Source of the DNA: Pseudomonadota bacterium
GTDB taxonomy: Bacteria > Pseudomonadota > Gammaproteobacteria > Burkholderiales > Burkholderiaceae_C
Assembly (NCBI GenBank): GCA_023460715.1
Contig: JAEWPH010000188.1
Location: 1 to 29,214, forward strand
DNA length: 29,214 nt
Direction: 5' to 3'
The notes under the pieces were generated by a model. It searched no databases. It had not been told where the DNA came from and was given only the letters and a program-made list of their open reading frames with translations. The position numbers and the translations under genes are program-made. Below, piece after piece: positions 7,665 through 15,482 of this stretch (positions are counted from its first letter, which is position 1; each line of letters starts with the position of its first letter).

Positions 7665-8396
7665 TCAGTGGCCTCCACCCGTTCCGCCGGCCACGATGAA
7701 GCCCGGCACGCGTGCGCGTTTTTCGATGAACGCCATGATGCGGTTGATGGCAAAGGCCGAGATGATGTACAGGCCAGTCACCGCCAGATAGATTTCGATG
7801 CCCCGCGAGGTCTCTTCCTGCGCCTGCATGGCGAACATGGTGAGTTCGGCCACCGACACGGCAAAGGCCACGGACGAGTTCTTGAAGATGTTCATCGTCT
7901 CGCTGGTGAGCGGCGGGATGATGATGCGAAACGCCATGGGCAGCAGCACGTAGCGGTAGTACTGCACCGTCGTGAAGCCCATCGCCATGCCGGCATAGCG
8001 CTGCCCGCGCGGCAGCGCCTGGATACCGGCCCGCACCTGCTCCGCGATCCGCGCGGAGGTGAAGAAGCCCAGCGCCAGCACCACGAGCACGAAGCCCGAA
8101 ACGCTCTTCATCGCCGGGAAGATGGCTGGCACCACGTGGTACCAGAGGAAAATTTGCACCAGCAGGGGAATGTTGCGAAACAGTTCCACCCAGGCATTGC
8201 CGAAGGCCACGAGGACCTTGTTCTCGGGCAGCGTGCGCAGCGTACCCACGATGGAGCCCGCCACCAGCGCGATCACCAGCGCCAGCAGGGCCACGGACAC
8301 GGTCCAACCCCAAGCGGAAAGCATCCACTGGAGGTAGGTCGGGTATTCGCCCCCCGGGTCCTGCAGGAAGACTTGCCAATCCCAATTCGATCCCAT
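7665..8396 (-). CDS. gltJ: Glutamate/aspartate ABC transporter permease GltJ
   Basis: A 243-residue HisMQ-type permease that pairs with GltK. It starts MGSNWDWQVFLQDPGGEYPTYLQWMLSAWGWT, a characteristic GltJ N-terminus, then shows about five transmembrane helices. The EAA-type loop reads ARIAEQVRAGIQALPRGQRYAGMAMGFTTVQYYRYVLLP. GAAGGAATTCCC precedes the ATG at 8396. It is separated from gltI by an internal hairpin terminator, so it is probably expressed at a lower level than gltI. Confidence 0.95.
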   Translation of the reverse strand: MGSNWDWQVFLQDPGGEYPTYLQWMLSAWGWTVSVALLALVIALVAGSIVGTLRTLPENKVLVAFGNAWVELFRNIPLLVQIFLWYHVVPAIFPAMKSVSGFVLVVLALGFFTSARIAEQVRAGIQALPRGQRYAGMAMGFTTVQYYRYVLLPMAFRIIIPPLTSETMNIFKNSSVAFAVSVAELTMFAMQAQEETSRGIEIYLAVTGLYIISAFAINRIMAFIEKRARVPGFIVAGGTGGGH

Positions 8397-8460
8397 GGGA
8401 ATTCCTTCTCAAATCAAAAAAACGTCGATGCGGCGGCCCGCGGTACACGCTTCGTCCTTA

Positions 8461-8489
8461 AAAAAACGCCCACCGGCAGGTGGGCGTTT
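8461..8489 (-). terminator. Intra-operon terminator between gltI and gltJ
   Basis: A stem of 11 pairs, AAACGCCCACC (8464-8474) with GGTGGGCGTTT (8479-8489) and a GGCA loop. On the minus strand it is followed by a run of U residues. It lies just after the gltI stop codon and about 65 bases before gltJ. Such partial terminators commonly give excess binding protein over permease. Confidence 0.88.
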
Positions 8490-8512
8490 GTCAGGAGCGG
8501 GCCGTCAGGCGC

Positions 8513-9415
8513 TCAGTCCTTCAGCGTGTACTCTTCCATGGGCTTGTCGTTGGGGTTGGCCCAGGCAGCCTTGGTGGCTTCGCTGGCCGGCAGGCCGATC
8601 TTCACGTTGGCAGGCGGGATGGGCTGCAGGAACCACTTGTCGTACAGCTTGGCCATGTCGCCGGACTTCATCATCGCCTTGATGCTGTCGTCCACCACCT
8701 TCTTGAAGGCAGCGTCGTCCTTGCGGATCATGATGGCGATGGGTTCCACGCTCAGCACTTCGCCGACGATCTTGAAGTCGGCAGGGGCCTTGGACTTGGC
8801 GATGTTGGAGGCCAGGATGGAGCCGTCCATGATGAAGGCGTCAGCGCGGCCGGACTCCAGCAGCAGGAAGCTGTCGGAGTGGTCCTTGCCGAACACTTCC
8901 TTGAACGTCAGGCCTTCGGCGCGCTTGTTCTTGCGCAGCGTCTGCACCGACGTCGTGCCCGTGGTCGTGGCGATGGTCTTGCCGTTCAGGTCCTTGATGC
9001 CGGCGATGCCGGAGTTGGCCTTGACGGCGATGCGCACTTCTTCCACATAGGTGGTGACGGCGAAAGCCACATCCTTCTGGCGGGCCTGGTTGTTGGTGGT
9101 GGAGCCGCACTCGATGTCCACCGTGCCGTTCTGCACCAGGGGAATGCGGTTCTGCGAGGTCACGGGCTGGTACTTGGTTTCCAGCTTGGCCAGGCCCAGG
9201 TGCTTCTGCACGTCGGCGATGACCTTGGCGCACACGTCGTAGTGGAAGCCCGTGTACTTGCCGTCCCCCAGGGTATAGGACAGGCCGGAGGATTCGCGCA
9301 CACCTTCCGTGATGGAGCCCGAGGCCTTGATCTTGGCCAGCGTGTCATTGGCTTGCGCGAAAGCGCTGCCCGCGGCCAGTGCGGTGATGGCGACTGCCAA
9401 CAGGTGTTTCTTCAT
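8513..9415 (-). CDS. gltI: Glutamate/aspartate periplasmic binding protein GltI
   Basis: A 300-residue periplasmic binding protein of family 3 (SBP_bac_3). It has a Sec signal peptide MKKHLLAVAITALAAGSAFA ending at AFA/QAN. Family hallmarks include GVRESSGLSYTLGDGKYTGFHYDVC, VDIECGSTTNN, KDLNGKTIATTTGTTS and the C-terminal LYDKWFLQPIPP. The ATG at 9415 is preceded by the palindrome AAGGAGCTCCTT, which contains the Shine-Dalgarno sequence and could partly hide it. The gene heads the gltJKL permease genes and follows a paralogous binding protein by 113 bases. Confidence 0.95.
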   Translation of the reverse strand: MKKHLLAVAITALAAGSAFAQANDTLAKIKASGSITEGVRESSGLSYTLGDGKYTGFHYDVCAKVIADVQKHLGLAKLETKYQPVTSQNRIPLVQNGTVDIECGSTTNNQARQKDVAFAVTTYVEEVRIAVKANSGIAGIKDLNGKTIATTTGTTSVQTLRKNKRAEGLTFKEVFGKDHSDSFLLLESGRADAFIMDGSILASNIAKSKAPADFKIVGEVLSVEPIAIMIRKDDAAFKKVVDDSIKAMMKSGDMAKLYDKWFLQPIPPANVKIGLPASEATKAAWANPNDKPMEEYTLKD

Positions 9416-9528
9416 AAGGAGCTCCTTAGCTTACAAATACAAACGGAAGGGTTCATTCTAGAGAGCCGGCACCCTCACAACGTGTCTGTGCGAGCCTCAG
9501 GAATTCGGGATAACCCGCATGCAGCGGA

Positions 9529-10416
9529 TCAAAAAGGGACTTGGTCGGTGGGGTACTTCCAGAAATCGCGCAACAGGTAGCTCACCGGCAGGTTCAGGGC
9601 ACGCTGGCTGGGCGGTATGGGCTTACCGAACCACTTGTCATAGATCGGATAGATCTCGCGGCTGGAGATCAGGCGCCGCATCTCCTCGTCCACGAGTTTC
9701 TTGAACTCCGGGTCGTTCTTGGGCAGCATGATCGCCAGCGGCTCCGTGGTGAGAAAGCGCCCCACCACCTTCAGCGCAGCCGGGTCGGGGCGGCTCGCCG
9801 CCAGCCCATACAAGAGCACGTCGTCCATCACGAACGCATCGGCCTGGCCCGCCTCGACCATCTCCACGCCCTTGCCGTGGTCCGGCACTTCCAGGATCTC
9901 GATGTTGAGCATGCGCTCGCGGTTGGCCTGGCGGGCCGCCGCCAGCGGCGTCGTGCCCTTGGTGGACACGAGTTTCTTGCCCTCCAGGTCCTCGATGCGT
10001 TCAATGGGGCTGGCGGCCTTCACCAGCATGCGGGCGCCGGTAATGAAGTGCGGCACGGTGAACGCCACCTTCTGGCGCCGCTCGGCATTGTTGGTGGTCG
10101 AACCACACTCCATGTCGGCCTTACCGGTCTCGATGGCTTCCAGGCGGGTGGCCGGCGTAACGGGCAGGAAGGCCACGGCGAGGTCCTTGGCACCGGCCTT
10201 CTTGCGCACGGCCTCGGCGATGCGCAGGCACAGGTCGATCGCGTAGCCGACCGGCTTGCCCTGGTCCACGTACGAGAACGGCACCGCCATCTCGCGGTGG
10301 GCAATGACGAGCTTGCCGCCGGCCGCCACGCGCTCCACGGCCCCTTGCGCGGATGCGCCCAGGCCCGAGCACAGGACAGCAGCGCCGAATGCGATTTTCC
10401 AGGGCCAGTGGATCAT
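9529..10416 (-). CDS. Second GltI-like amino-acid ABC transporter binding protein
   Basis: A 295-residue SBP_bac_3 protein with signal peptide MIHWPWKIAFGAAVLCSGLGASAQG. It shares with GltI the ECGSTTNN block, the KGTTP segment, the EAGQADAFVMDDVLLYGL segment and the C-terminal IYDKWFGKPIPPSQR, so the two are clear paralogues in tandem. The N-terminal region differs (VIAHREMAVPFSYVDQGKPVGYAIDLC), which suggests different ligand preference. I chose the ATG at 10416 because it begins the signal peptide; the TTG at 10455 further upstream adds non-conserved residues. No second permease is present, so it probably feeds the same GltJK channel. No terminator was seen between it and gltI. Confidence 0.92.
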   Translation of the reverse strand: MIHWPWKIAFGAAVLCSGLGASAQGAVERVAAGGKLVIAHREMAVPFSYVDQGKPVGYAIDLCLRIAEAVRKKAGAKDLAVAFLPVTPATRLEAIETGKADMECGSTTNNAERRQKVAFTVPHFITGARMLVKAASPIERIEDLEGKKLVSTKGTTPLAAARQANRERMLNIEILEVPDHGKGVEMVEAGQADAFVMDDVLLYGLAASRPDPAALKVVGRFLTTEPLAIMLPKNDPEFKKLVDEEMRRLISSREIYPIYDKWFGKPIPPSQRALNLPVSYLLRDFWKYPTDQVPF

Positions 10417-10578
10417 GGGTGGTAGGTTCGTCGAAGTGGGGACGCGAAGGGACAAGCAATCTCTGCGCCAAGCATCGCATCAACATGGTGCAACACCTGC
10501 GGCAATCTGTAGTTTGCCGTCGCGGTGCGAACTGTACGTGCCGCGTTCTGCCGATGCCAATGCCGATTGCGTGGCGAT

Positions 10579-10621
10579 GTTATGCGCAAAGTGCATATTC
10601 CGGGTTAACCCTATGCATAAC
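10579..10621. promoter_or_regulatory. Separated inverted repeat GTTATGC / GCATAAC
   Basis: Perfect 7-bp arms 29 bases apart, with a second CGCA/TGCA-type similarity inside, in the likely promoter region of the minus-strand amino-acid binding protein cluster. It could be a dimeric operator. There is no evidence for which regulator uses it, and it may be chance. Confidence 0.35.
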
Positions 10622-10708
10622 CCTGCCTGCCAAATGCGCGCGCTCGGTGGTCCATATACATGCCCTGTCCGCTTGGTAGCCCAGGGGCCGCACAGCCTCG
10701 ACGCGTGC

Positions 10709-10741
10709 TAAAGGACGGGACCCGTTGGCCCCGCCCTTCCT
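10709..10741 (-). terminator. Possible terminator of the LysR gene
   Basis: On the minus strand, directly after the LysR stop codon, AAAGGAAGGGCGGG is followed about ten bases later by CCCGTCCTTT, forming an imperfect GC-rich stem that ends in UUU. The U tract is short, so this is a weak call. Confidence 0.45.
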
Positions 10742-11680
10742 TTACAGCGGACGTTCGGAGTTCTGCGACTGCAGGTAGGTCCACAGCGACTGGACCATGC
10801 TCTTGGCCGGCTCCTTGCCGGACGGCCTTTCGCGGTAGGCCCGCACGTCCATCACCATCTGCAGGTCTTCCACGCCGGCCGGCACGGCACTCACCAGCTT
10901 GCGGGCGCGCAGTTCCTTCTTTACCGCGCTGTGCGGGAGGAAGGCGACGCCGTGGCCTTCGAGCGCCATGGCCTTGAGCCCCTCAGCCATGTCGGTTTCG
11001 TAGACCCGGTCGAGGTGGATGGCCGTGCTGGACTGCTTGAGGATGAGTTCAGTGACACGGCCCAGGTAGGCACCGGGCGCGTAGCCCAGGTAGGGCAGCG
11101 GTTCGCCCGGCTTGCCCGGCAGGCTGAACAGGGGCTGCCCGTCGGGGCCCGCCTTGGCATAGGGCGAGATCACCTCCTGCCCCAGGCTCACCATCTCGTA
11201 GCGGTCGGCATCGAGCTGAAACGGCTGCGACGGATGGTGGTAGGCGATGAGCAGATCGCACCCGCCCTCCACCAGGCGCATGACGGCATCGTGCACATTG
11301 AGCGCGATCAGCCGGCTCTTGAGCGGCCCGAATTTCTCGCGCAGCCCCGATACCCAGGCCGGGAAGAACGTGAAGGCCAGCGTGTGCGGCACGGCGAACT
11401 CCACCATGTCCTTGCCGGCGCTGGTGTGGGCGCGCAGCATGGCCCGGGTGTTCTGCAACGCCTGCAGCATTTCCAGCGCCTGGTCGTACAAGGTCTTGCC
11501 TGCTGCGGTCAGCCGCGTAGGGTAAGAACTGCGGTCCACCAGATCGGTGCCGGCCCAGGCCTCCAGCGCCTGGATACGCCGCGAGAACGCCGGCTGGGTA
11601 ACGTGGCGCAACTGCGCCGACCGGCTGAAGCTGCGCGTTTCCGCGAGGCTGACGAAATCCTCGAGCCACTTGGTTTCCAT
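10742..11680 (-). CDS. LysR-family regulator, HypT/YjiE-like
   Basis: A 312-residue LysR-type regulator. The N-terminal winged helix-turn-helix begins METKWLEDFVSLAETRSFSRSAQLRHVTQPAFSRRIQALE (about 1-40), closely resembling the HypT/YjiE subgroup, where IETKWLYDFLTLE is found. The C-terminal periplasmic-binding-like domain (about 90-300) carries DLLIAYHHPSQPF and GHGVAFLPHSAVKKELRARKLV. Start at 11680 begins the conserved part; an ATG at 11689 would add three residues. It is divergent from the TRAP transporter operon, 211 bp away, so I infer it regulates that operon. Whether it senses hypochlorite like E. coli HypT or a TRAP substrate cannot be told. Confidence 0.9.
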   Translation of the reverse strand: METKWLEDFVSLAETRSFSRSAQLRHVTQPAFSRRIQALEAWAGTDLVDRSSYPTRLTAAGKTLYDQALEMLQALQNTRAMLRAHTSAGKDMVEFAVPHTLAFTFFPAWVSGLREKFGPLKSRLIALNVHDAVMRLVEGGCDLLIAYHHPSQPFQLDADRYEMVSLGQEVISPYAKAGPDGQPLFSLPGKPGEPLPYLGYAPGAYLGRVTELILKQSSTAIHLDRVYETDMAEGLKAMALEGHGVAFLPHSAVKKELRARKLVSAVPAGVEDLQMVMDVRAYRERPSGKEPAKSMVQSLWTYLQSQNSERPL

Positions 11681-11891
11681 GGCCGGCATTATCGGCGCGT
11701 GCGGCGGGCCGGCGTCGCGCGCGGCCAGAGGGCTACGGGAACACCCTGCACCGGAGCGGCCCGCGTTCGGCGGCAAAATACGGCTCCCGCGCCCACAGCG
11801 CAGCCCCGCCGTCCGGGCCCCGGGTGCACAACACCGAAGGGCAGAGTGACCAGCATCGCCATGTTTGTTGATCTTCCGACCCTCTGCTCCC

Positions 11892-12476
11892 ATGTCCCCA
11901 GAACCCACGCCCGTGCCGGCGCGCGACGATGCCGGCACGCCGGCCGTTGCCGCCGCTGACCACGGCGCCCCCCGTTCCCTGCGCATCGAAGACTGGCTCA
12001 CCGTCATCGTGATGGCGCTGCTGGCGCTCATCACCTTCGCCAACGTGCTGGTGCGCTACTTCACCAATTCCTCGTTCGCCTGGACGGAAGAGATCTCCGT
12101 CTTCCTGATGATCGTGCTGGCCCTGGTAGCGGGCTCCGCCGCCGTGGCGCGTGACCGGCACATCCGCATCGAATGGTTCGCAGAGCGCGGCTCCGCGGCC
12201 CGCCGGCGCTTTCTGGCGCAGTTCGGCGCCGCGCTGGTGGCCGTGCTGTTCGGTGTGATCGCCGTGCTCAGCGTGCGCGTGGTGTACGACGACTTCCGCT
12301 TCGAGGAGACTTCGCCCGGCATCGGCGTGCCGCAGTGGTGGTACTCCATCTGGCTGCCCATCCTGTCGCTGCTGATCACCTGGCGCGCCATCGGCCTGTA
12401 CTTCCGCCGCGGCCGCCAGCCGGATGCGGACTACCTCGCCGGCGAGGCGACCGGCTCGGGGGTGCCGCTGCCATGA
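11892..12476 (+). CDS. TRAP transporter small permease, DctQ type
   Basis: A 194-residue inner-membrane subunit of a tripartite ATP-independent periplasmic transporter. Four transmembrane helices are visible, starting at LTVIVMALLALITFANVLVRYFTNSSFAW, with the family motif FAWTEEISVFLMIVLALVAGSAAVARDRHIRIEWF in the middle. The long hydrophilic N-terminus (MSPEPTPVPARDDAG and on) is poorly conserved, so the true start could lie slightly downstream; no clear Shine-Dalgarno precedes 11892. It overlaps the large-permease start by four bases (ATGA). Confidence 0.9.
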   Translation: MSPEPTPVPARDDAGTPAVAAADHGAPRSLRIEDWLTVIVMALLALITFANVLVRYFTNSSFAWTEEISVFLMIVLALVAGSAAVARDRHIRIEWFAERGSAARRRFLAQFGAALVAVLFGVIAVLSVRVVYDDFRFEETSPGIGVPQWWYSIWLPILSLLITWRAIGLYFRRGRQPDADYLAGEATGSGVPLP

Positions 12477-13771
12477 TCGCCACGCTGCTCTTCGTCGCCT
12501 TCCTGGTACTGATGTTCGTGGGCGTGCCGATCGGCGCGGCCCTGGGCCTGGCGGGCGCGGCGGCCATCGCGCTCGCCAACCAGGAAACGCAGTGGTTCGG
12601 CCTGCTGGCCGTGCCGCAGAACTTCTACGCCGGCCTGGGCAAGTACCCGCTGCTGGCCATTCCGATGTTCGTTCTGGTCGGCTCGATCTTCGACCGCTCG
12701 GGCGTGGCACTGCGGCTCGTCAACTTCGCCGTCGCCATCGTGGGCCGCGGCCCGGGCATGCTGCCGCTGGTGGCGATTGCCGTGGCCATGTTCCTGGGCG
12801 GCATCTCGGGCTCGGGCCCGGCCAATGCGGCGGCCGTGGGCGGCGTGATGATCGCGGCCATGAGCCGCGCCGGCTACCCCGGCAGCTTCTCGGCCAGCGT
12901 GGTGGGCGCCGCGGCGGCCACCGACATCCTGATTCCGCCGTCCGTCGCCTTCATCATCTATTCGGTGCTGGTGCCCGGCGCTTCGGTGCCGGCGCTGTTC
13001 GCGGCCGGGATGATCCCCGGCGTGCTGGCCGGCATCGCGCTCATCGTTCCGGCCGTGTGGCTCGCTCGCAAGCACAACATGGGTGCGCTCGAAGCGTCCA
13101 TGCCGCGCCCCGCGTTCTGGAAGAGTCTGCGCGAAGCCGCCTGGGGCCTGGCCGCGCCGGTGCTGATCCTGGGCGGCATGCGCGCCGGCTGGTTCACGCC
13201 GACCGAGGCTGCCGTGGTCGCGGTGTTCTACGGCCTGTTCGTGGGCATGTGCATCCACCGCACGATCACGTTCCGCGACCTGTTCCCGATCCTGCGCGAG
13301 GCGGGCGAGCTGTCCGCCGTGATCCTGCTGGTCGTCTCGCTGGCCGGCATCTTCGCGTTCTCGCTGTCCACACTGGGCGTGATCGATCCGGTGGCGAATG
13401 CCATCGTGCATTCCGGCCTGGGCGAGTACGGTGTACTGGGCCTGCTGATCCTGCTGCTGATCACCGTGGGCATGTTCCTCGATGGCATCTCGATCTTCCT
13501 GATCTTCGTGCCCCTGCTGCTGCCCATCATGAACCACTACCAGTGGGATCCGGTGTGGTTCGGCGTGATCCTCACGCTCAAGGTGGCGCTCGGCCAGTTC
13601 ACGCCGCCGCTCGCCGTCAACCTGATGGTGTCGTGCCGCATCGCCGGCGTGCGCATGGAATCCACCGTGCGCTGGGTCGGGCCCATGCTGCTGGCCATGG
13701 GTGTGGTGATGCTGCTGGTGATCGCCTTCCCGCAACTGGCCCTGTGGCTGCCCGCCAAGCTGGGCTATTGA
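12473..13771 (+). CDS. TRAP transporter large permease, DctM type
   Basis: A 432-residue polytopic membrane protein that forms the sodium-coupled transport path of the TRAP system. It is hydrophobic almost throughout, about 12 helices. Family signatures include FVGVPIGAALGLAGAAA, the first-half segment FLGGISGSGPANAAAVGGVMIAAM and the second-half GMFLDGISIFLIFVPLLLPI, reflecting the internal repeat of the fold. The ATG overlaps the DctQ stop codon as ATGA, which indicates translational coupling. Confidence 0.95.
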   Translation: MIATLLFVAFLVLMFVGVPIGAALGLAGAAAIALANQETQWFGLLAVPQNFYAGLGKYPLLAIPMFVLVGSIFDRSGVALRLVNFAVAIVGRGPGMLPLVAIAVAMFLGGISGSGPANAAAVGGVMIAAMSRAGYPGSFSASVVGAAAATDILIPPSVAFIIYSVLVPGASVPALFAAGMIPGVLAGIALIVPAVWLARKHNMGALEASMPRPAFWKSLREAAWGLAAPVLILGGMRAGWFTPTEAAVVAVFYGLFVGMCIHRTITFRDLFPILREAGELSAVILLVVSLAGIFAFSLSTLGVIDPVANAIVHSGLGEYGVLGLLILLLITVGMFLDGISIFLIFVPLLLPIMNHYQWDPVWFGVILTLKVALGQFTPPLAVNLMVSCRIAGVRMESTVRWVGPMLLAMGVVMLLVIAFPQLALWLPAKLGY

Positions 13772-13798
13772 CCGAATTCATACAAGGAGACTGAAACC

Positions 13799-14830
13799 AT
13801 GAAACTGCGCACCTTCCTCACCTCTGCCGTGGCCGCTGCCGCCGCCCTCGCCTTCAGCGCGCCCGCGCTGGCACAGACCTACAAAAGCGAGTACCGCATG
13901 TCGCTGGTGCTGGGCACGGCCTTCCCCTGGGGCAAGGGTGGCGAGATCTGGGCCAACAAGGTGCGCGAGCGCACGCAGGGCCGCATCAACATCAAGCTGT
14001 ACCCCGGCGTGTCGCTGATCCAGGGCGACCAAACGCGCGAGTTCAGCGCGCTGCGCCAGGGCGTGATCGACATGGCCGTGGGCTCCACCATCAACTGGTC
14101 GCCACAGGTGAAGGCACTCAACCTGTTCTCGCTGCCCTTCCTGTTCCCCGACTACGCAGCCGTGGACGCGGTGACGCAGGGCGACGTGGGCAAGAGCATC
14201 TTCCAGACGCTGGAGAAGTCCGGCGTGGTGCCGCTGGCCTGGGGCGAGAACGGCTACCGCGAGATCAGCAATTCCAAGCACGCCATCAAGTCGCCGGCCG
14301 ACCTCAAGGGCCTGAAGATCCGCGTGGTGGGCTCGCCCCTGTTCCTGGATACCTTCACCGCCCTGGGTGCCAACCCCACGCAGATGAGCTGGGCCGACGC
14401 CCAGCCTGCCATGGCCAGCGGCGCCGTGGACGGTCAGGAAAACCCCGTGTCGGTCTACATGGCCGCCAAGCTCTACACGGTGGCGCAGAAGCACATCACG
14501 ATGTGGGGATACATGAACGACCCGCTGATCTTCGTGGTGAACAAGGACATCTGGGCCAGCTGGACGCCCGCCGACCGCGAGATCGTGAAGCAGGCCGCCA
14601 TCGACGCCGGCAAGGAGCAGATCGCCATCGCGCGCAAGGGCATGGTCGAAGCCGACAAGCCCTTGCTGAAGGAGATCGCCAGCCACGGCGTGACGGTCAC
14701 GCAGCTCAGCCCCGCCGAGCGCGAGGCGTTCGTGAAGGCGACCCGCCCCGTGTTCGAGAAGTGGAAGGGCCCCATCGGCACCGACCTGGTGGGTGCGGCC
14801 GAGAAGGCCATCGCCGCCCGCAAGCCCTGA
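13799..14830 (+). CDS. TRAP transporter substrate-binding protein, DctP type
   Basis: A 343-residue periplasmic binding protein with a Sec signal peptide (MKLRTFLTSAVAAAAALAFSAPALAQ). The conserved block DLKGLKIRVVGSPLFLDTFTALGANPTQMSWAD includes the arginine that pairs with the substrate carboxylate in DctP proteins, and GAVDGQENPVSVYMAAKL is the second family landmark. Ligand unknown, probably an organic acid. It follows the large permease by 27 bases with AAGGAGACTGAAACC before the ATG, so the order is Q-M-P in one operon closed by the terminator at 14858. Confidence 0.95.
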   Translation: MKLRTFLTSAVAAAAALAFSAPALAQTYKSEYRMSLVLGTAFPWGKGGEIWANKVRERTQGRINIKLYPGVSLIQGDQTREFSALRQGVIDMAVGSTINWSPQVKALNLFSLPFLFPDYAAVDAVTQGDVGKSIFQTLEKSGVVPLAWGENGYREISNSKHAIKSPADLKGLKIRVVGSPLFLDTFTALGANPTQMSWADAQPAMASGAVDGQENPVSVYMAAKLYTVAQKHITMWGYMNDPLIFVVNKDIWASWTPADREIVKQAAIDAGKEQIAIARKGMVEADKPLLKEIASHGVTVTQLSPAEREAFVKATRPVFEKWKGPIGTDLVGAAEKAIAARKP

Positions 14831-14857
14831 CCGGCCCGGCAGCCGCCTTCCGCGCAG

Positions 14858-14881
14858 AGCCCCGCCCCGGCGGGGCTTTTT
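14858..14881 (+). terminator. Rho-independent terminator of the TRAP operon
   Basis: AGCCCCGC and GCGGGGCT pair around a CCCG loop and run into five T residues (14877-14881), 28 bases after the dctP-type stop codon. Between here and the mazG-like stop codon is about 130 bp of GC-rich sequence with a possible CAGCGC/GCGCTG hairpin at about 14979-15003 and no gene. Confidence 0.9.
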
Positions 14882-15010
14882 CATGGGCACGAAACACATC
14901 CCACTGCGCCGCGCTGCGGGCTTGCAGCCAGGCGACCGGCATCGGCCGACAAACCGCCGCGGCTGGCCACTCAGCCGGCCAGCGCTTCCACCGGCCGGCG
15001 CTGCGGCCGC

Positions 15011-15340
15011 TCAGTAGCTGCCGTCCACCGGCGGCGGGTGCTTGAGCGCGTTCATGCGCAGCTTGCGCTGGACGGCCTCATCCAGGTCGATGCCGGTGTG
15101 GTCGGCCAGCTGGACCAGGTAGAGCAGCACGTCGGCCATCTCCTCGGCGACGCGCTCGCGCCCCGGCGCGGATTGCGCCAGCGTGCGGGACTCTTCGGGC
15201 GTGAGCCACTGGAACAACTCCAGCAGCTCGGCCGCCTCGACCATCAGTGCCATGGACAGGTTCTTGGGCGTGTGGAACGGCGGCCAGCGGCGCTGCTCGG
15301 CAAAGCGGCGCAGAGTGGCCTGTAAAGCGGGAATGTCCAT
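15011..15340 (-). CDS. MazG-like nucleotide pyrophosphohydrolase
   Basis: A 109-residue all-alpha NTP pyrophosphatase of the MazG-like/RS21-C6 (dCTPase) type that hydrolyses nucleoside triphosphates to monophosphate and pyrophosphate, often for house-cleaning of non-canonical nucleotides. The metal-binding ExxE...ExxD pattern is complete: E35 and E38 in MVEAAELLELFQW, then E67 and D70 in EEMADVLLYLVQLAD. WPPFHTPKNL near the start and the basic KLRMNALKHP near the end are also typical. The ATG at 15340 opens MDIPALQATLRRF; a longer frame to 15412 runs into the upstream repeat. Confidence 0.93.
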   Translation of the reverse strand: MDIPALQATLRRFAEQRRWPPFHTPKNLSMALMVEAAELLELFQWLTPEESRTLAQSAPGRERVAEEMADVLLYLVQLADHTGIDLDEAVQRKLRMNALKHPPPVDGSY

Positions 15341-15377
15341 GGGGGCCTTCTTTCTGGCGGCGAGAGGCGGCGAAAGC

Positions 15378-15405
15378 GCTACCAATTCAATAGCTGCTTG
15401 CGCTT
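15378..15405 (-). repeat. Partial AGCTATC-type repeat, minus orientation
   Basis: Read on the minus strand, AAGCGCAAGCAGCTATTGAATTGGTAGC matches the right-hand half of the element at 22841-22883 (CAAGCGCAGTCAGCTATC...GAGC). It lies between the Atm1-type ABC gene and the mazG-like gene, upstream of the latter. The remaining 15406-15482 is AT-richer sequence without a recognised signal. Confidence 0.6.
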
Positions 15406-15482
15406 TCCCCACCTTGATTTACAAATTTAATCGCATCAAAGCACTTGCTGCACAAGCGCACAAAGCTCTCAAATCGGTAGCA

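Larger units (their letters stand above)
10417..10741. other. 325-bp intergenic region before the second binding protein
   Basis: This is the upstream region of the second GltI-like gene, and also the 3' flank of the LysR gene. It is AT-richer than its surroundings between about 10490 and 10625. It contains the separated inverted repeat GTTATGC (10579-10585) and GCATAAC (10615-10621), and a hairpin near the LysR stop codon. No coding sequence is supported here. Confidence 0.5.

Noticed and set aside
12424..13794. Long Arg/Gly/His-rich frames on both strands over the TRAP genes
   Set aside because: They are shadow frames of high-GC coding sequence; the real frame has membrane helices and family motifs.
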